From positions 124,001-188,000 of the forward strand of contig NZ_JAQQKX010000005.1 of assembly GCF_028550415.1 (NCBI RefSeq): 64,000 nt of DNA, written 5' to 3'. The notes beneath the pieces were generated by a model that ran no database searches, was not told where the DNA came from, and saw only the letters and a program-made list of their open reading frames with translations. Positions 33,034 through 41,604 of this stretch are shown here, piece by piece. How positions within the stretch are numbered: the first letter of the stretch is position 1; each line of letters begins with the position of its first letter. Position numbers and translations under genes: made by a program. This DNA is from Asticcacaulis aquaticus. GTDB lineage: Bacteria; Pseudomonadota; Alphaproteobacteria; Caulobacterales; Caulobacteraceae.

Positions 33034-33740
33034 CAGTTGAACAGCTTCAGGACTTTGTCAGCGAGGCGCTGGCAGTCGCTCAGGCCCGCCATGGCCGTTC
33101 CGTTGACGCGCGCCCGGATGGTATCGGAGGCCCCGAGGTCGGCAAATTTATTGAGCGATTTATCGGCCCAGTACTGTCCGGCGATGCGCGCCGAAATTTC
33201 CGGCCGCAGAGCGAGATCCGGATCGACCTCGAGCGGCACGTTCAGCTTGGCCGCCATCATGCGATAATTGTCACGCAGGGTGAGCTGAAACGGCCCACGT
33301 CCGCGAAAGCGATAGCCGTCGCCGCTCGATTCATCGCCGTTGCCGCCGCGACCGGCATAGATGCAGTTGCCGATAGCGATGACGCCCGCCTTGATCAGGC
33401 TGGCGGCGTGGGCAAGGCCCTTGACGTTGCTGAACAGGGCGTCGAGGCGCTCCGGCTTCGAATAGGCGAGGTTCTCCTCGAACCGCGTCAGGCCTGCGGT
33501 TTCATGGATGATGGTGGCGAGAAAATGAGCAATACGCAGGGGCGTATTGATGCCGCGCGCCTTCATTTCGGGCGCAAGGGCGTCGGCATAGGTGCGGATC
33601 TGCACATCGATCGCGCGTCCGGCCAGATAGGCCAGAAGCCCGGCCAGAGTCTTCGGCCCCAGATCGCCATCGATCTTCCCGATGTCGAATTTTAAAGCGA
33701 GCAGGGCGGTTTGTAGCGCCATGATGATGGCAAGCGTCAT
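33033..33740 (-). CDS. Endolysin, GH19 chitinase-type with N-terminal peptidoglycan-binding part
   Basis: A 235-aa protein from ATG 33740 (ATGA overlap with gene U). The first 50 residues look like a degenerate peptidoglycan-binding domain (FDIGKIDGDLGPKTLAGLLAYL). The rest is a GH19-type lysozyme: AHFLATIIHETAGLTRFEENLAYSK contains the catalytic Glu residues, and YRFRGRGPFQLTLRDNYRMM is the substrate groove. It cuts peptidoglycan at lysis. No signal sequence is seen, so it depends on a holin. Its place between U and D differs from P2, where gene K lies near the head genes. Confidence 0.85.
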   Translation of the reverse strand: MTLAIIMALQTALLALKFDIGKIDGDLGPKTLAGLLAYLAGRAIDVQIRTYADALAPEMKARGINTPLRIAHFLATIIHETAGLTRFEENLAYSKPERLDALFSNVKGLAHAASLIKAGVIAIGNCIYAGRGGNGDESSGDGYRFRGRGPFQLTLRDNYRMMAAKLNVPLEVDPDLALRPEISARIAGQYWADKSLNKFADLGASDTIRARVNGTAMAGLSDCQRLADKVLKLFN

Positions 33741-34114
33741 AGTTCGGACCTTTCCAGTTCCAGAGTGAAATCCGCCTTGCGCGCCACGCCGTCGACGAAG
33801 AAGATGCTTTCGCGCGTATCCAGGCTGCGGATGAAGAATTCGCCCAGCACGACACCGGTGCCGGAAATGAGCAGGTAGGCCTCGCCGGTGTCGGCCATGG
33901 CCTCGATCGTCGACAGAGCCGACCACGACCCGACCTCGCCGGGATAGAGCGCGCCGGACAGGGTGACCTTATGGGCACCGGGTCCGACGAACTGCGATGC
34001 CGGGCGCGCGCCGAAGCGTTCGGCCTGGGCGTGACGCCATTCCAGCCGCTTGGCCAGTTCCTGATAGGGCAGGCTGGCCAGCTCGAAGACGAAGAGATCG
34101 AGGGCCATCATCAT
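33737..34114 (-). CDS. U: P2 gpU-like tail protein
   Basis: A 125-aa homologue of gpU (LFVFELASLPYQELAKRLEWRHAQAERFGARPASQFVGPG), which in P2 helps to end and stabilise the tail tube. It overlaps gene T (4 bases) and the endolysin (4 bases). The start may be the first or third Met. Confidence 0.85.
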   Translation of the reverse strand: MMMALDLFVFELASLPYQELAKRLEWRHAQAERFGARPASQFVGPGAHKVTLSGALYPGEVGSWSALSTIEAMADTGEAYLLISGTGVVLGEFFIRSLDTRESIFFVDGVARKADFTLELERSEL

Positions 34115-36396
34115 TCGGCGTCGTCTCCGTAGCTGCCGCGCGCGCGGGTGGCCGTGGTGCGGGCCATGGCCTCAAGTTCCGCACGCACGGCGGTGGCGAT
34201 ATCCTGAGGGTTCTGGTTGGCCGTCGTGTGGATATGGATGGTGACCGAACCGAAGGTGACCGATGCGCCGGGCGCGGGCGCTGCGGCCATGGAGGGCGAC
34301 GCCGCCAGCGCCGCAGCCCCCAGCGTCCCCGCCGCCATGTTGCGCGCCGCGCGCAGCGGGGCCTTCATGCCGTTCTGCATACCGATCGCCAGCCCGTTGG
34401 AGATATGACCGCCGAAGGCCATGAAAACGCGCGACGGCGAATGGATGCCCAACACCCCCTTGAACCAACCCGCCACTTTACCGGCGATACCGAGGATCAT
34501 GGTTTTGACGGCGCTCAGCTTATCCTTGATGCCCTGGATCAGGCCGTCCATGATCTGACCGCCGATCTTCAACATGCCGGGGACCAGGCGCAGCAGCCAG
34601 CCCGCCGGGGTGAAGAGCATGAAGGCCTGAAGCGCCATGCGCACACCTGTGGCGATGGCGGCCTTGATATTGGTCCAGACCTGCGCCAGCCAGGTCACCA
34701 GAGTGGTGAATGCCGCGGCGATCTTGTCGCGGTATTTCCAGATGAAATAGGCAGCGATGGCGATCGCCGCGACGATGGCGGTGATGACCAGAACGATCGG
34801 GTTGGCCATCATCATCAGGCCCGCCTGCATGACTCCGCGGGCGAGGAACATAGCCGCCATCCGCATCATCCCGAACGCCCTGACCAGAATCGGCCCGGCC
34901 TGCCCCAGCTTCGCAAGGCCGTTGAACAGGGACATGGTGGGACCGACCAGATTGCCGAACAGCAGACGCGCCGCGCCAAGCCCCAGATTAAGTGCGGCGA
35001 AGCCCGCCACCAGCTTGACGATCAGATCCAGAGTCGCCGGATTCTTCGCGGCCCAGACCGAAAAGCGTTCGGTCAGGGACAGGGCCTTCTCAGAGAGGGC
35101 GGCGAAGGTCGGGAGCAAGTGCTGCCCCGCGGTCATGGCGATGGCGATCAGATTGCCCTGAAGCGCGCGCGCCTGCACCGAGGCGTTCTGCGCGCGCAGG
35201 GCGAAGTCGGCGTCGACGACGCCTTTGCCCAACCCTGCCTGACCGGCCTTCGCCGCCTCTGCGCGAATCTGTCGGTATTCCTCAAGATTTTGGATGAGCG
35301 GGCGAATTGCGCCCTGGGCCTGCATGTCGCCAAAGAGGAACGAGACTTTGCTGAGGTCGCCACCGGTGGCCTTTTGCGTCAGCTCGGCAATGGCCTCGAG
35401 TGGCGTCTTGCCTTCGGCATAGGCCTTCTTCATGGCCTTCGGCAGGTCGATGCCGAAGGCGGCGAAATTCTTGATAGTGTCTTCCATGTTGATCTTGGCC
35501 AACAGGTTTTCGACATTGCGCGCCGCCTGTTCGGAAGATCCCGCGCCCTTGCGCGCAATCTGAAGCGCCGCGGCGAGATCCGCGACGGCGGCGGTGCCGG
35601 TCTGGCCGAAGGCTTGGGCCTGCGCCGTGAGGGACGGGAAGTAGCTGGCCATGTCCTTGATTTCGAACGCGCCCATCTTCCCGGCCTGCGCCATGGCGTT
35701 GATCGCGCCCGCTGCCTGATCGACCGGCACCTTGAGGTTTGAAAAGTTGGCGTAAGACGCGGCGCTGAGGTCCGAGATTTCGGCACGGTACGCCGTGGCG
35801 GCGCGCCCGATCGGCGTCATCATCTGCGCCGCCTGTTCCGGCGTCATGCCGAAGCCAGCCAGGATATCGACGCCCTGACGCATGTTCTCCGGCAGCTGCT
35901 TCGCGGCCTTTGCCGACGCCATGATATTGCGCTCGAGCTTGGCGGTGGCCGCCGCCGACAGATCCGCCTTCTGCTGGATGTCGGTCATGCCATCCTGATA
36001 ATCGGTGGCCATCTTGCCGGCGAAAAACAGTCCGGCCCCGACCGTGGCCCCGGTGGTCAGGTTCTTGGTGCCCGCGTCCTGCGCCGCGCGGCCCATGGCG
36101 TCGGCCCGCCCCTGCCGCGCGATGGCGGCTTTCTGACGCTCCAGCTGGCTGTTGGTCTTGGCGATGGCGGCGGCGAGCGCCTTTTCCTTGTTCATCAGGT
36201 CGGTGACATTGCCCGACGCACCCGCCAGACTCTTCTGCAGGTCGGACATTTCCTTCTTCTGCAGGCGGGCCTCGTCGCTCAGTTTTTTCAGCGCCTGACG
36301 GGCCTGACCGCCTTCGCCGACCATGCGCCGCATCATGGCCGACAGATTGCCGGTGCCGTTGAAAATCAGGTTCAGGGCAAGCTTACGATCAGCCAT
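34111..36396 (-). CDS. T: Tail tape measure protein (P2 gpT-like)
   Basis: A 761-aa tape measure that sets tail length. The N-terminus (LALNLIFNGTGNLSAMMRRM) leads to a coiled coil (about 30-95). A phage-tail TMP core follows (about 120-330), then several hydrophobic segments (about 480-620, including MMMANPIVLVITAIVAAIAI). A typical C-terminal GIHSPSRVFMAFGGHISNGLAIGM motif follows. The start lies inside the end of the E' frame. Confidence 0.92.
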   Translation of the reverse strand: MADRKLALNLIFNGTGNLSAMMRRMVGEGGQARQALKKLSDEARLQKKEMSDLQKSLAGASGNVTDLMNKEKALAAAIAKTNSQLERQKAAIARQGRADAMGRAAQDAGTKNLTTGATVGAGLFFAGKMATDYQDGMTDIQQKADLSAAATAKLERNIMASAKAAKQLPENMRQGVDILAGFGMTPEQAAQMMTPIGRAATAYRAEISDLSAASYANFSNLKVPVDQAAGAINAMAQAGKMGAFEIKDMASYFPSLTAQAQAFGQTGTAAVADLAAALQIARKGAGSSEQAARNVENLLAKINMEDTIKNFAAFGIDLPKAMKKAYAEGKTPLEAIAELTQKATGGDLSKVSFLFGDMQAQGAIRPLIQNLEEYRQIRAEAAKAGQAGLGKGVVDADFALRAQNASVQARALQGNLIAIAMTAGQHLLPTFAALSEKALSLTERFSVWAAKNPATLDLIVKLVAGFAALNLGLGAARLLFGNLVGPTMSLFNGLAKLGQAGPILVRAFGMMRMAAMFLARGVMQAGLMMMANPIVLVITAIVAAIAIAAYFIWKYRDKIAAAFTTLVTWLAQVWTNIKAAIATGVRMALQAFMLFTPAGWLLRLVPGMLKIGGQIMDGLIQGIKDKLSAVKTMILGIAGKVAGWFKGVLGIHSPSRVFMAFGGHISNGLAIGMQNGMKAPLRAARNMAAGTLGAAALAASPSMAAAPAPGASVTFGSVTIHIHTTANQNPQDIATAVRAELEAMARTTATRARGSYGDDAE

Positions 36397-36819
36397 TGTC
36401 TTTGATGCCGTTCATCAAGTTGTAGCGTTTCATGGCCCCGGCGTGTTCCTCGATCAGGTCGGGCAGGTCGAGGTTGAGCAGGTAGTCGGGGGGCCAGTGG
36501 TAAATGGCCGCGATATTGCGGATCAGCTCGTCGACGCTTTCAGGAATTCCCTGGTCGCCGAGTTCATCAAAAAACCGGCCACCTCGTCGGCGAATTCGGC
36601 CAGGTCCTCGGGCTCCATGGCGTCGATGTCGTTTTCGTTCAGCTTGGGTTCGGTAATGCGCGGCAGCAGCTTGGCCAGGGCATTGACGTCGCCCATCTGT
36701 AGCGTCGTGATCTGCAGGCCGCGAAGCGCGCCGGACTTCGGCTTGGTCAGGACGATGTCAGTGATTTCAGTGTCGCCGCGCTTGATCGGGGTCGAAAGCT
36801 TGATGGTTCTGGTGGTCAC
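36389..36819 (-). CDS. E': Frameshifted chaperone gpE+E'
   Basis: The -1 frame from T-TTT-TTG (36574-36568) is open to TGA at 36389 and encodes a GpE-family tail with LIRNIAAIYHWPPDYLLNLDLPDLIEEHAGAM split over about 60 residues. The fusion would be about 143 aa. The same heptamer and order are established for P2 E/E', the counterpart of lambda gpG/gpGT. The frame ends 8 bases inside gene T. Confidence 0.82.
36523..36819 (-). CDS. E: Tail assembly chaperone gpE
   Basis: A 98-aa homologue of P2 gpE, a chaperone that binds the tape measure during tail assembly. The usual acidic helical region is MEPEDLAEFADEVAGF. Near its end the gene contains the slippery heptamer TTTTTTG at 36574-36568, where part of the ribosomes change frame to make the longer E+E' product. 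Confidence 0.85.
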   Translation of the reverse strand: MTTRTIKLSTPIKRGDTEITDIVLTKPKSGALRGLQITTLQMGDVNALAKLLPRITEPKLNENDIDAMEPEDLAEFADEVAGFLMNSATREFLKASTS

Positions 36820-36905
36820 GGATGATCTAGCTTTTCTTTTAAGAGAAAGGCCCCGGCGCGCAGGGGATGGACACGCCGGGGCTAAGGCTTCCGGGAAAGG
36901 AAGGG

Positions 36906-37415
36906 TTAGACGCCCAAAATGGCGCGCAGCTCAGCATCGCGGTCGTTGCCCATGACTTTGAAGATCGGCGGGCTGATCTGGTATTCGAGGTGCTCGATGC
37001 CGTTCACCACGATGCGGATGTAGGTGAGGGTGTAGGCGATGGTCTGCTCGTTCTTGGAGCCCGCCTCAGACGAGCCTAGGTCGAATTCTTTGAAGCGCCC
37101 ACGCGTGTAGATATCGAGCGCGGTATAGGTTCCGTCGCCGTCGGATTGGTACGCCCCGACCCAGCGGAGCAGGTCGCCGTCGATCTTAGGGTTGCCAAAT
37201 TGCCCCAGCAACTTGGGGATCAGGCCACCGGGCTTAAGCTCCATGGTGAGCTTATCCATGCCCATGTCGATTTCCGCCGCGCCGGACATGCCGCCGCCGC
37301 GATAGTCTTCGGTCAGCCGGGCGAGCTTGGGCAGGGTGGCGGAGGCCATTTCGCCCAGGAACGACGCGCCATTGACGAACAGGTTGAAGTTTTTGAGGAT
37401 CGGAGGGAGTTTCAT
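36906..37415 (-). CDS. FII: Major tail tube protein (P2 gpFII-like)
   Basis: A 169-aa homologue of the P2 tube protein: LPPILKNFNLFVNGASFLGE at the N-terminus and YRGGGMSGAAEIDMGMDKL are family marks. It polymerises into the inner tube under the contractile sheath. An 80-base gap with a REP-like palindrome separates it from the sheath gene. Confidence 0.9.
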   Translation of the reverse strand: MKLPPILKNFNLFVNGASFLGEMASATLPKLARLTEDYRGGGMSGAAEIDMGMDKLTMELKPGGLIPKLLGQFGNPKIDGDLLRWVGAYQSDGDGTYTALDIYTRGRFKEFDLGSSEAGSKNEQTIAYTLTYIRIVVNGIEHLEYQISPPIFKVMGNDRDAELRAILGV

Positions 37416-37449
37416 GTGTGGGCTCCGTTTGAGGTCGGGGCGGGCATTT

Positions 37450-37487
37450 CCCCCTCACCCCAACCCTCTCCCTCAAGGGAGAGGGGG
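37450..37487. repeat. REP-like palindrome between FI and FII
   Basis: CCCCTCACCCCAACC followed by CCCTCTCCC-TCAA-GGGAGAGGG (37464-37485). It has the same core and left flank as the copy inside the GapR fusion gene. It may also act as an RNA-stability or pausing hairpin in the tail operon. Confidence 0.75.
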
Positions 37488-37493
37488 TTGAAA

Positions 37494-38642
37494 TTAAAGC
37501 TGGGCGAGGGCGTCGGCGAAATCGACGTAGAATTCGTCGGTGATCTCCATCAGCAGATCGAGGCTTTCCATCGGCGCGACCGCCGTGAATTTGTAACGTA
37601 TTCGCGCCTTTCCATTGGCCAGGGTCGTGGCCGAATTGATGGACGCATCCCACCAGGCCAAAGCCCCCATGATCTTCTTTTGGCCTTTGAGATCGTCAAA
37701 AGCCGCGTTGATGCTTTCGAGCGTGTCCTTCATCAGCGATGGCGTCAGCGGCTGATCGGAGGCCCACTGCAGGCCGAGGGCGATGGTTTCACGCAGGACG
37801 TGGTTGGTGCGGACGGCGACTTCGAAGACGTACTTCGGATCGGCGGAGCAGGTACGGTTGCCCCAGAAGCGGAAGCCATTGTTGCGGATGAGCGTCGTGA
37901 TCGGCGCATCGTTGAGCAGCTTGGCATCGCCGGTCTTGCCTTCGATGTTCCAGCTGACGTCCTTGTCGATGCCGGTAACGCCGTTGACGACGTAGTTGGA
38001 CAGGGACTTATGCCAGCCAACTTCCTGATCGATGCGGGCGCGGGTGCCCAGCGCGCGGGCCACGGCATCGCCTTCCCAGCCGGTGAAATCCGGCCAGATC
38101 AGCATTAGTTCGCGGTCGCCGTAGGTCGGCTTGGCGGCGATGGCGGCGGCGATCGTTTCGGCGGGCGGCTTGGCATAGACGAAGGCGCGCAGTTCCTTGG
38201 CAATCGGCATCAGGGCCGTGATGACTGCCTGTGTATCGAGGCCGGGCGTACCGAGGATGCGGGGGCGGACCCCGATTTGCGATTCCGCGACCAGCAGGGC
38301 CTTCATGCCGGTCAACTGACCATCGACCGTGTCGCCAATGACATTGGTGGCGGTTTCGGCGTCATCCTCGCCTTTTTCGACGCGTACCACGACTATGGTC
38401 GGCGAGCATTGGTCGGCGATGGCCTCAAGCGCCTTCTTCAGGGTGCCGTCGTTACCGGCCTTACCGATGGCCGTGCGGACATCGGTAATCAGGGCCGGGC
38501 GGTTGAGTGGGAAGACGTCTTCGTCCAGCCCTTCGCCCGACGCGGTCGCGACCAGACCGATGATCGCGGTCGAGATGAGGTTGATGGCGCGTGCGCCGGT
38601 GGCGGACTCGGTAGTGGAAATGCCGTGGTGAATTTCGGGCAT
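37494..38642 (-). CDS. FI: Tail sheath protein (P2 gpFI-like)
   Basis: A 382-aa contractile sheath protein. MPEIHHGISTTE, then the PLNRPALITD segment, RILGTPGLDT, and the C-terminal handle domain (NNGFRFWGNRTCS, then the DEFYVDFADAL end) are typical. It contracts to drive the tube through the envelope. It lies 7 bases after gene W, so it is probably read from the promoter upstream of V. Confidence 0.92.
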   Translation of the reverse strand: MPEIHHGISTTESATGARAINLISTAIIGLVATASGEGLDEDVFPLNRPALITDVRTAIGKAGNDGTLKKALEAIADQCSPTIVVVRVEKGEDDAETATNVIGDTVDGQLTGMKALLVAESQIGVRPRILGTPGLDTQAVITALMPIAKELRAFVYAKPPAETIAAAIAAKPTYGDRELMLIWPDFTGWEGDAVARALGTRARIDQEVGWHKSLSNYVVNGVTGIDKDVSWNIEGKTGDAKLLNDAPITTLIRNNGFRFWGNRTCSADPKYVFEVAVRTNHVLRETIALGLQWASDQPLTPSLMKDTLESINAAFDDLKGQKKIMGALAWWDASINSATTLANGKARIRYKFTAVAPMESLDLLMEITDEFYVDFADALAQL

Positions 38643-38649
38643 GGGGACC

Positions 38650-38988
38650 TCAGAGCGGAATTTGGATGGTGACGGGGTCCGACGCCGGAACGTCGAGGCG
38701 ATAGGCGGTGATGCTCAGTCCGCCGCGACCGGCGGCATTGCCGAAGAGGGCGACTTTGATCAGCTTCAGCCGCGGTTCCCAGCGACGGATGGCCGTGGCG
38801 GTGGCAGCGATCAGCTTCATCGGCAGGGCCGTGTTCAGCGGGGCGTCGATCAGCCCCGGCACGTAGGAGCCGTAATCGCGCTGCATGATGCGCGAGCCGA
38901 CCGGGGTGCTCAGGATATCGACCAGGGACTGGCGGATGTGGTCGAGGCCAGTAATGGCTTTGCCGGTGATGACGTTCATGCCACTCAT
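38650..38988 (-). CDS. W: Baseplate wedge protein (P2 gpW / T4 gp25-like)
   Basis: A 112-aa homologue of gp25-like baseplate proteins: LDHIRQSLVDILSTPVGSRIMQRDYGS is diagnostic. It anchors the sheath to the baseplate. It overlaps gene V by 4 bases. Confidence 0.9.
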   Translation of the reverse strand: MSGMNVITGKAITGLDHIRQSLVDILSTPVGSRIMQRDYGSYVPGLIDAPLNTALPMKLIAATATAIRRWEPRLKLIKVALFGNAAGRGGLSITAYRLDVPASDPVTIQIPL

Positions 38989-39539
38989 GGCAGGACCTCC
39001 GGCTTTTGCGTCTTGCCGGGGAGACCGGGGTAGGGGTGGACGTGGGTGGTCAGCTTGACGCCCGCCGCTTCGACCTCTTCGTCGGACTTGATCTTGCCGG
39101 TCGCGGTGATTTTACCGGTGACCTCGACATCGCCCTCGATCTTCACCGGGCCGACAATCTTCATCTGCTTGACAACGATGCGCAGGATCGAATTGGCCAG
39201 CGTCAGCAGGAGCAGCTTGCCCGCCGGGTCGTAATCGACCGAGCCGTCGTCAGCCAGTTTCAGATGCAGGTGGTCGCCGTCCGCCGGTGCCGGGAAGGTG
39301 TCGGAAAACAGACCGGCGAGGACGATACCGCCTTCGATATCGCCTTCGGGACAGAGGATGACGCATTGCTCATTGACCGAGGGCGTGCGGAACAAGGCAT
39401 AGGCTCCGGCCAGAGACAGCCAGAGCAGGGGCGGGGTGTCCTCTTCGCCCGTGGTGACGACGGCGCGCGCACCTTCGACCGACTTGACGTGGCCAAGACG
39501 GATCAGATTGCCAATCGTGCGTTGAAGTTCGTCGTCCAT
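38985..39539 (-). CDS. V: Baseplate spike protein (P2 gpV-like)
   Basis: A 184-aa spike. The N-terminal OB fold (NLIRLGHVKSVEGARAVV) is followed by a beta-helix with repeated VEVTGKITATGKI-type turns. A THVHPYPG tip carries the HxH motif that binds iron in P2 gpV. It pierces the outer membrane. It lies directly downstream of late palindrome 1. Confidence 0.9.
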   Translation of the reverse strand: MDDELQRTIGNLIRLGHVKSVEGARAVVTTGEEDTPPLLWLSLAGAYALFRTPSVNEQCVILCPEGDIEGGIVLAGLFSDTFPAPADGDHLHLKLADDGSVDYDPAGKLLLLTLANSILRIVVKQMKIVGPVKIEGDVEVTGKITATGKIKSDEEVEAAGVKLTTHVHPYPGLPGKTQKPEVLP

Positions 39540-39548
39540 GGCCCTTAG

Positions 39549-39809
39549 TCAGACGCGCGCGCGGAAATCAGCGCCAGACGCGCCATCCGTCAGGGGCGTT
39601 CTGACGGGTGAGGCAATGACGCCCGCCTCGATCTTGGCGGCGATTCCGCGCGCCAGATCCGCGATCAGGATCTGCGTGGCGGCGGCGTCATAGGCTCCGC
39701 GTGGCGTCAGGCAGGCCTTGATCGTGCGCGAATGGGTGACCTTGCCCTTGGTGAAGGTGACGTCGACGGTTTTAGCGTCGGAATCGTAGGAGCCGGTTTT
39801 AATCTTCAT
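39549..39809 (-). CDS. Phage hypothetical protein between V and H (86 aa)
   Basis: A small beta-rich then helical protein (MKIKTGSYDSDAKTVDVTFTK). It lies 2 bases after the fibre gene and probably acts with it. Its 3' end contains the late-promoter palindrome 39587-39607, so the coding sequence carries a regulatory site for gene V. No family is recognised. Confidence 0.5.
   Translation of the reverse strand: MKIKTGSYDSDAKTVDVTFTKGKVTHSRTIKACLTPRGAYDAAATQILIADLARGIAAKIEAGVIASPVRTPLTDGASGADFRARV
39587..39607 (-). promoter_or_regulatory. Late-promoter palindrome 1 (upstream of V)
   Basis: CCGTCAG-GGGCGTT-CTGACGG. The centre is 58 bases before the start codon of V. It has the same 7-base arms and 7-base spacer as at 42513 and 50318. 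Probable binding site of the Ogr-type activator for the V-W-FI-FII-E-T-U-lysin-D operon. Confidence 0.65.
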
Positions 39810-39811
39810 AA

Positions 39812-40966
39812 TCAGTACCCTTCGGCAGTAACGCGGGGATAGGTCGAGCCTTCGGCACCGCCAGAGGGGCGTTGACGCTGAACGGTGATGCCCAGGCGGG
39901 TGGGTTCGCCGACCACTTGGAAAAAGACGTCGATGCTGTTGGCGGCGGTCGGGATGACCGTCGATACGGAGTAGATCTTGGGCGCGTTGACGAAGGGCAC
40001 CGGCCAGGTGATGAACTGTGTGTTTTCGTCGCCAGAGGTCACCGAGCCTATGGCCGTCTGCGACATCCAGCCGTCGGGGTAGATGCGCACCTGACTGCTG
40101 CCGGTCGGATCGACCGCGGTGAATTCGGACTTACGAGCAAAGGCCGCGCCCTGATAGCCGTCGAGCAGATCCGCATCGAGCGTCGAGCCCGCCCCGTCAT
40201 TGCCGGACGTCCAGACCGGCGCGCCGCTGACCGTAAGGCTGGGGGCGGAAATTGCGCCGGAGAAGGCGTCGCCTGCCTTGTTGGCCGGGGTGAAGCCAAG
40301 CCGGGCGGCAATATCGGTGTACCAAGCGCCCTGCTGACCATCGAGCAGATCCGCATCGAGCGTCGAGCCCGCCCCGTCGTTGTTTTTGCCCCAGACGTCC
40401 TTGTTGGTCAGCCAGCCGGTTAGCCACGTATTGACCCAAGCCGACACCGCACCCCACAGCGTCAGGGGGGTGATGGCCCGCAGGCCGTCGACGTGGTCGG
40501 TCACCTCGGCCTGGGTGGCCAGTTCGATGACGCCGCGGGTGGTTTCGGTCGCGGGCGGGTTATTGAACTGGGTGCCGGAAAATTCGATCGAGGTCGCCGC
40601 GATATCGGTCAGGGCGATATCGGCACTGATCATCATCAGCCCGCCCGCTAGCTTCTCAAAAATGGCTTCGGGCTGGGTGTAGATCGCAAACAAGGTGCCG
40701 TCGGCCAGATAGAGACCAAAGGTGCGCAGGGTATAGGCATCGGGCGAATAGTCGACCATCGCCACGTGGATCTGATTCGTGCCGATGCCCTGACCCGACA
40801 CGGTCGAAAGGCGCTTGAGTTCGTTTGGGATCACGATGGCGTTGTTCGCCGCGGCGGTTGCAGACACGCCGAAATGCGTGATGCGCACGGCATTGGTGCC
40901 GAGGCCATCCGGCGCTGGCAGGGCGGCGAGACCCGCTGAGGTAATGCGGAGCGTCAGATTGGTCAT
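39812..40966 (-). CDS. H: Tail fibre protein (P2 gpH-like)
   Basis: A 384-aa fibre. The N-terminus (LRITSAGLAALPAPDGLGTNAVRITHFGVSA) joins the baseplate, TTRGVIELATQAEV is a fibre repeat motif, and two copies of DGAGSTLDADLLDG (38-bp identical DNA at 40161-40198 and 40341-40378) form shaft units. The C-terminal domain is probably receptor-binding. It overlaps gene I by 4 bases. It is much shorter than P2 gpH (about 670 aa), and a separate tailspike gene exists. Confidence 0.85.
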   Translation of the reverse strand: MTNLTLRITSAGLAALPAPDGLGTNAVRITHFGVSATAAANNAIVIPNELKRLSTVSGQGIGTNQIHVAMVDYSPDAYTLRTFGLYLADGTLFAIYTQPEAIFEKLAGGLMMISADIALTDIAATSIEFSGTQFNNPPATETTRGVIELATQAEVTDHVDGLRAITPLTLWGAVSAWVNTWLTGWLTNKDVWGKNNDGAGSTLDADLLDGQQGAWYTDIAARLGFTPANKAGDAFSGAISAPSLTVSGAPVWTSGNDGAGSTLDADLLDGYQGAAFARKSEFTAVDPTGSSQVRIYPDGWMSQTAIGSVTSGDENTQFITWPVPFVNAPKIYSVSTVIPTAANSIDVFFQVVGEPTRLGITVQRQRPSGGAEGSTYPRVTAEGY

Positions 40967-41604
40967 TGGGGCACCACGAAGAGGTAGTCGATACCGCTGA
41001 GGAGATAGTCGCCGCCGGGTTCCGGGGCAGTGAGATAGACCCAGGCGGGGGCCGGGGCGACGGCGTCGGCGGTCAGGCGGTTGTGCCCGGCGGCGCGCGC
41101 CACGGCGCGCAGGATGATGCGGCCATCGGCCTTGACCGACTGAACGAAGGTGAAGTGCGAGCGCAACGGCTTGGTGCGGTTGACTTCTTCGATCAGGGAT
41201 TGGGCGTATTCGGCGGTGTATTCGACGCCGGGGATGCCGCTAAATGTAATTACCAGCTCGAAGGTGTAGGGTTCGCCAGGCGGGTCCATTTCGAACCATT
41301 CGCGCAGTTCAACCACGCCCCCCAGCAGTTCGATGACGTCTTCGACGGCCTGACGGGTGCCCTTGATCTGCTGAATATAGATCGCATCGCGGACGCGGGC
41401 GCGTTTGACCGATTCCGGCCAGGCGGGCGACCAGTTTTCGACTGACAGGCCCCAGGCCAGCCACGGCAGAAGGTCGACGGGGCACTCATCTGCCGACCAC
41501 AGGGCGCGAATAGGCCGCGGCAGAGGCGAGGCCTGCATGGCGGATTCGAGCGCGCGCTCAAAGGTTTTGGCGTTCGGTGGCAGCAGCGACAGGGCGTCCG
41601 TCAT
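40963..41604 (-). CDS. I: Baseplate protein (P2 gpI-like)
   Basis: A 213-aa tail protein I: SLLPPNAKTFERALESAM and RPIRALWSADECPVDLLPWLAWGLSVENW are diagnostic. It links the wedges to the fibres. It overlaps J and H by 4 bases each. Confidence 0.9.
   Translation of the reverse strand: MTDALSLLPPNAKTFERALESAMQASPLPRPIRALWSADECPVDLLPWLAWGLSVENWSPAWPESVKRARVRDAIYIQQIKGTRQAVEDVIELLGGVVELREWFEMDPPGEPYTFELVITFSGIPGVEYTAEYAQSLIEEVNRTKPLRSHFTFVQSVKADGRIILRAVARAAGHNRLTADAVAPAPAWVYLTAPEPGGDYLLSGIDYLFVVPQ

Noticed and set aside
33997-35742. 581-codon plus-strand frame
   Set aside because: Antisense to the tape measure gene; Arg/His/Gly-rich with no recognisable motif.
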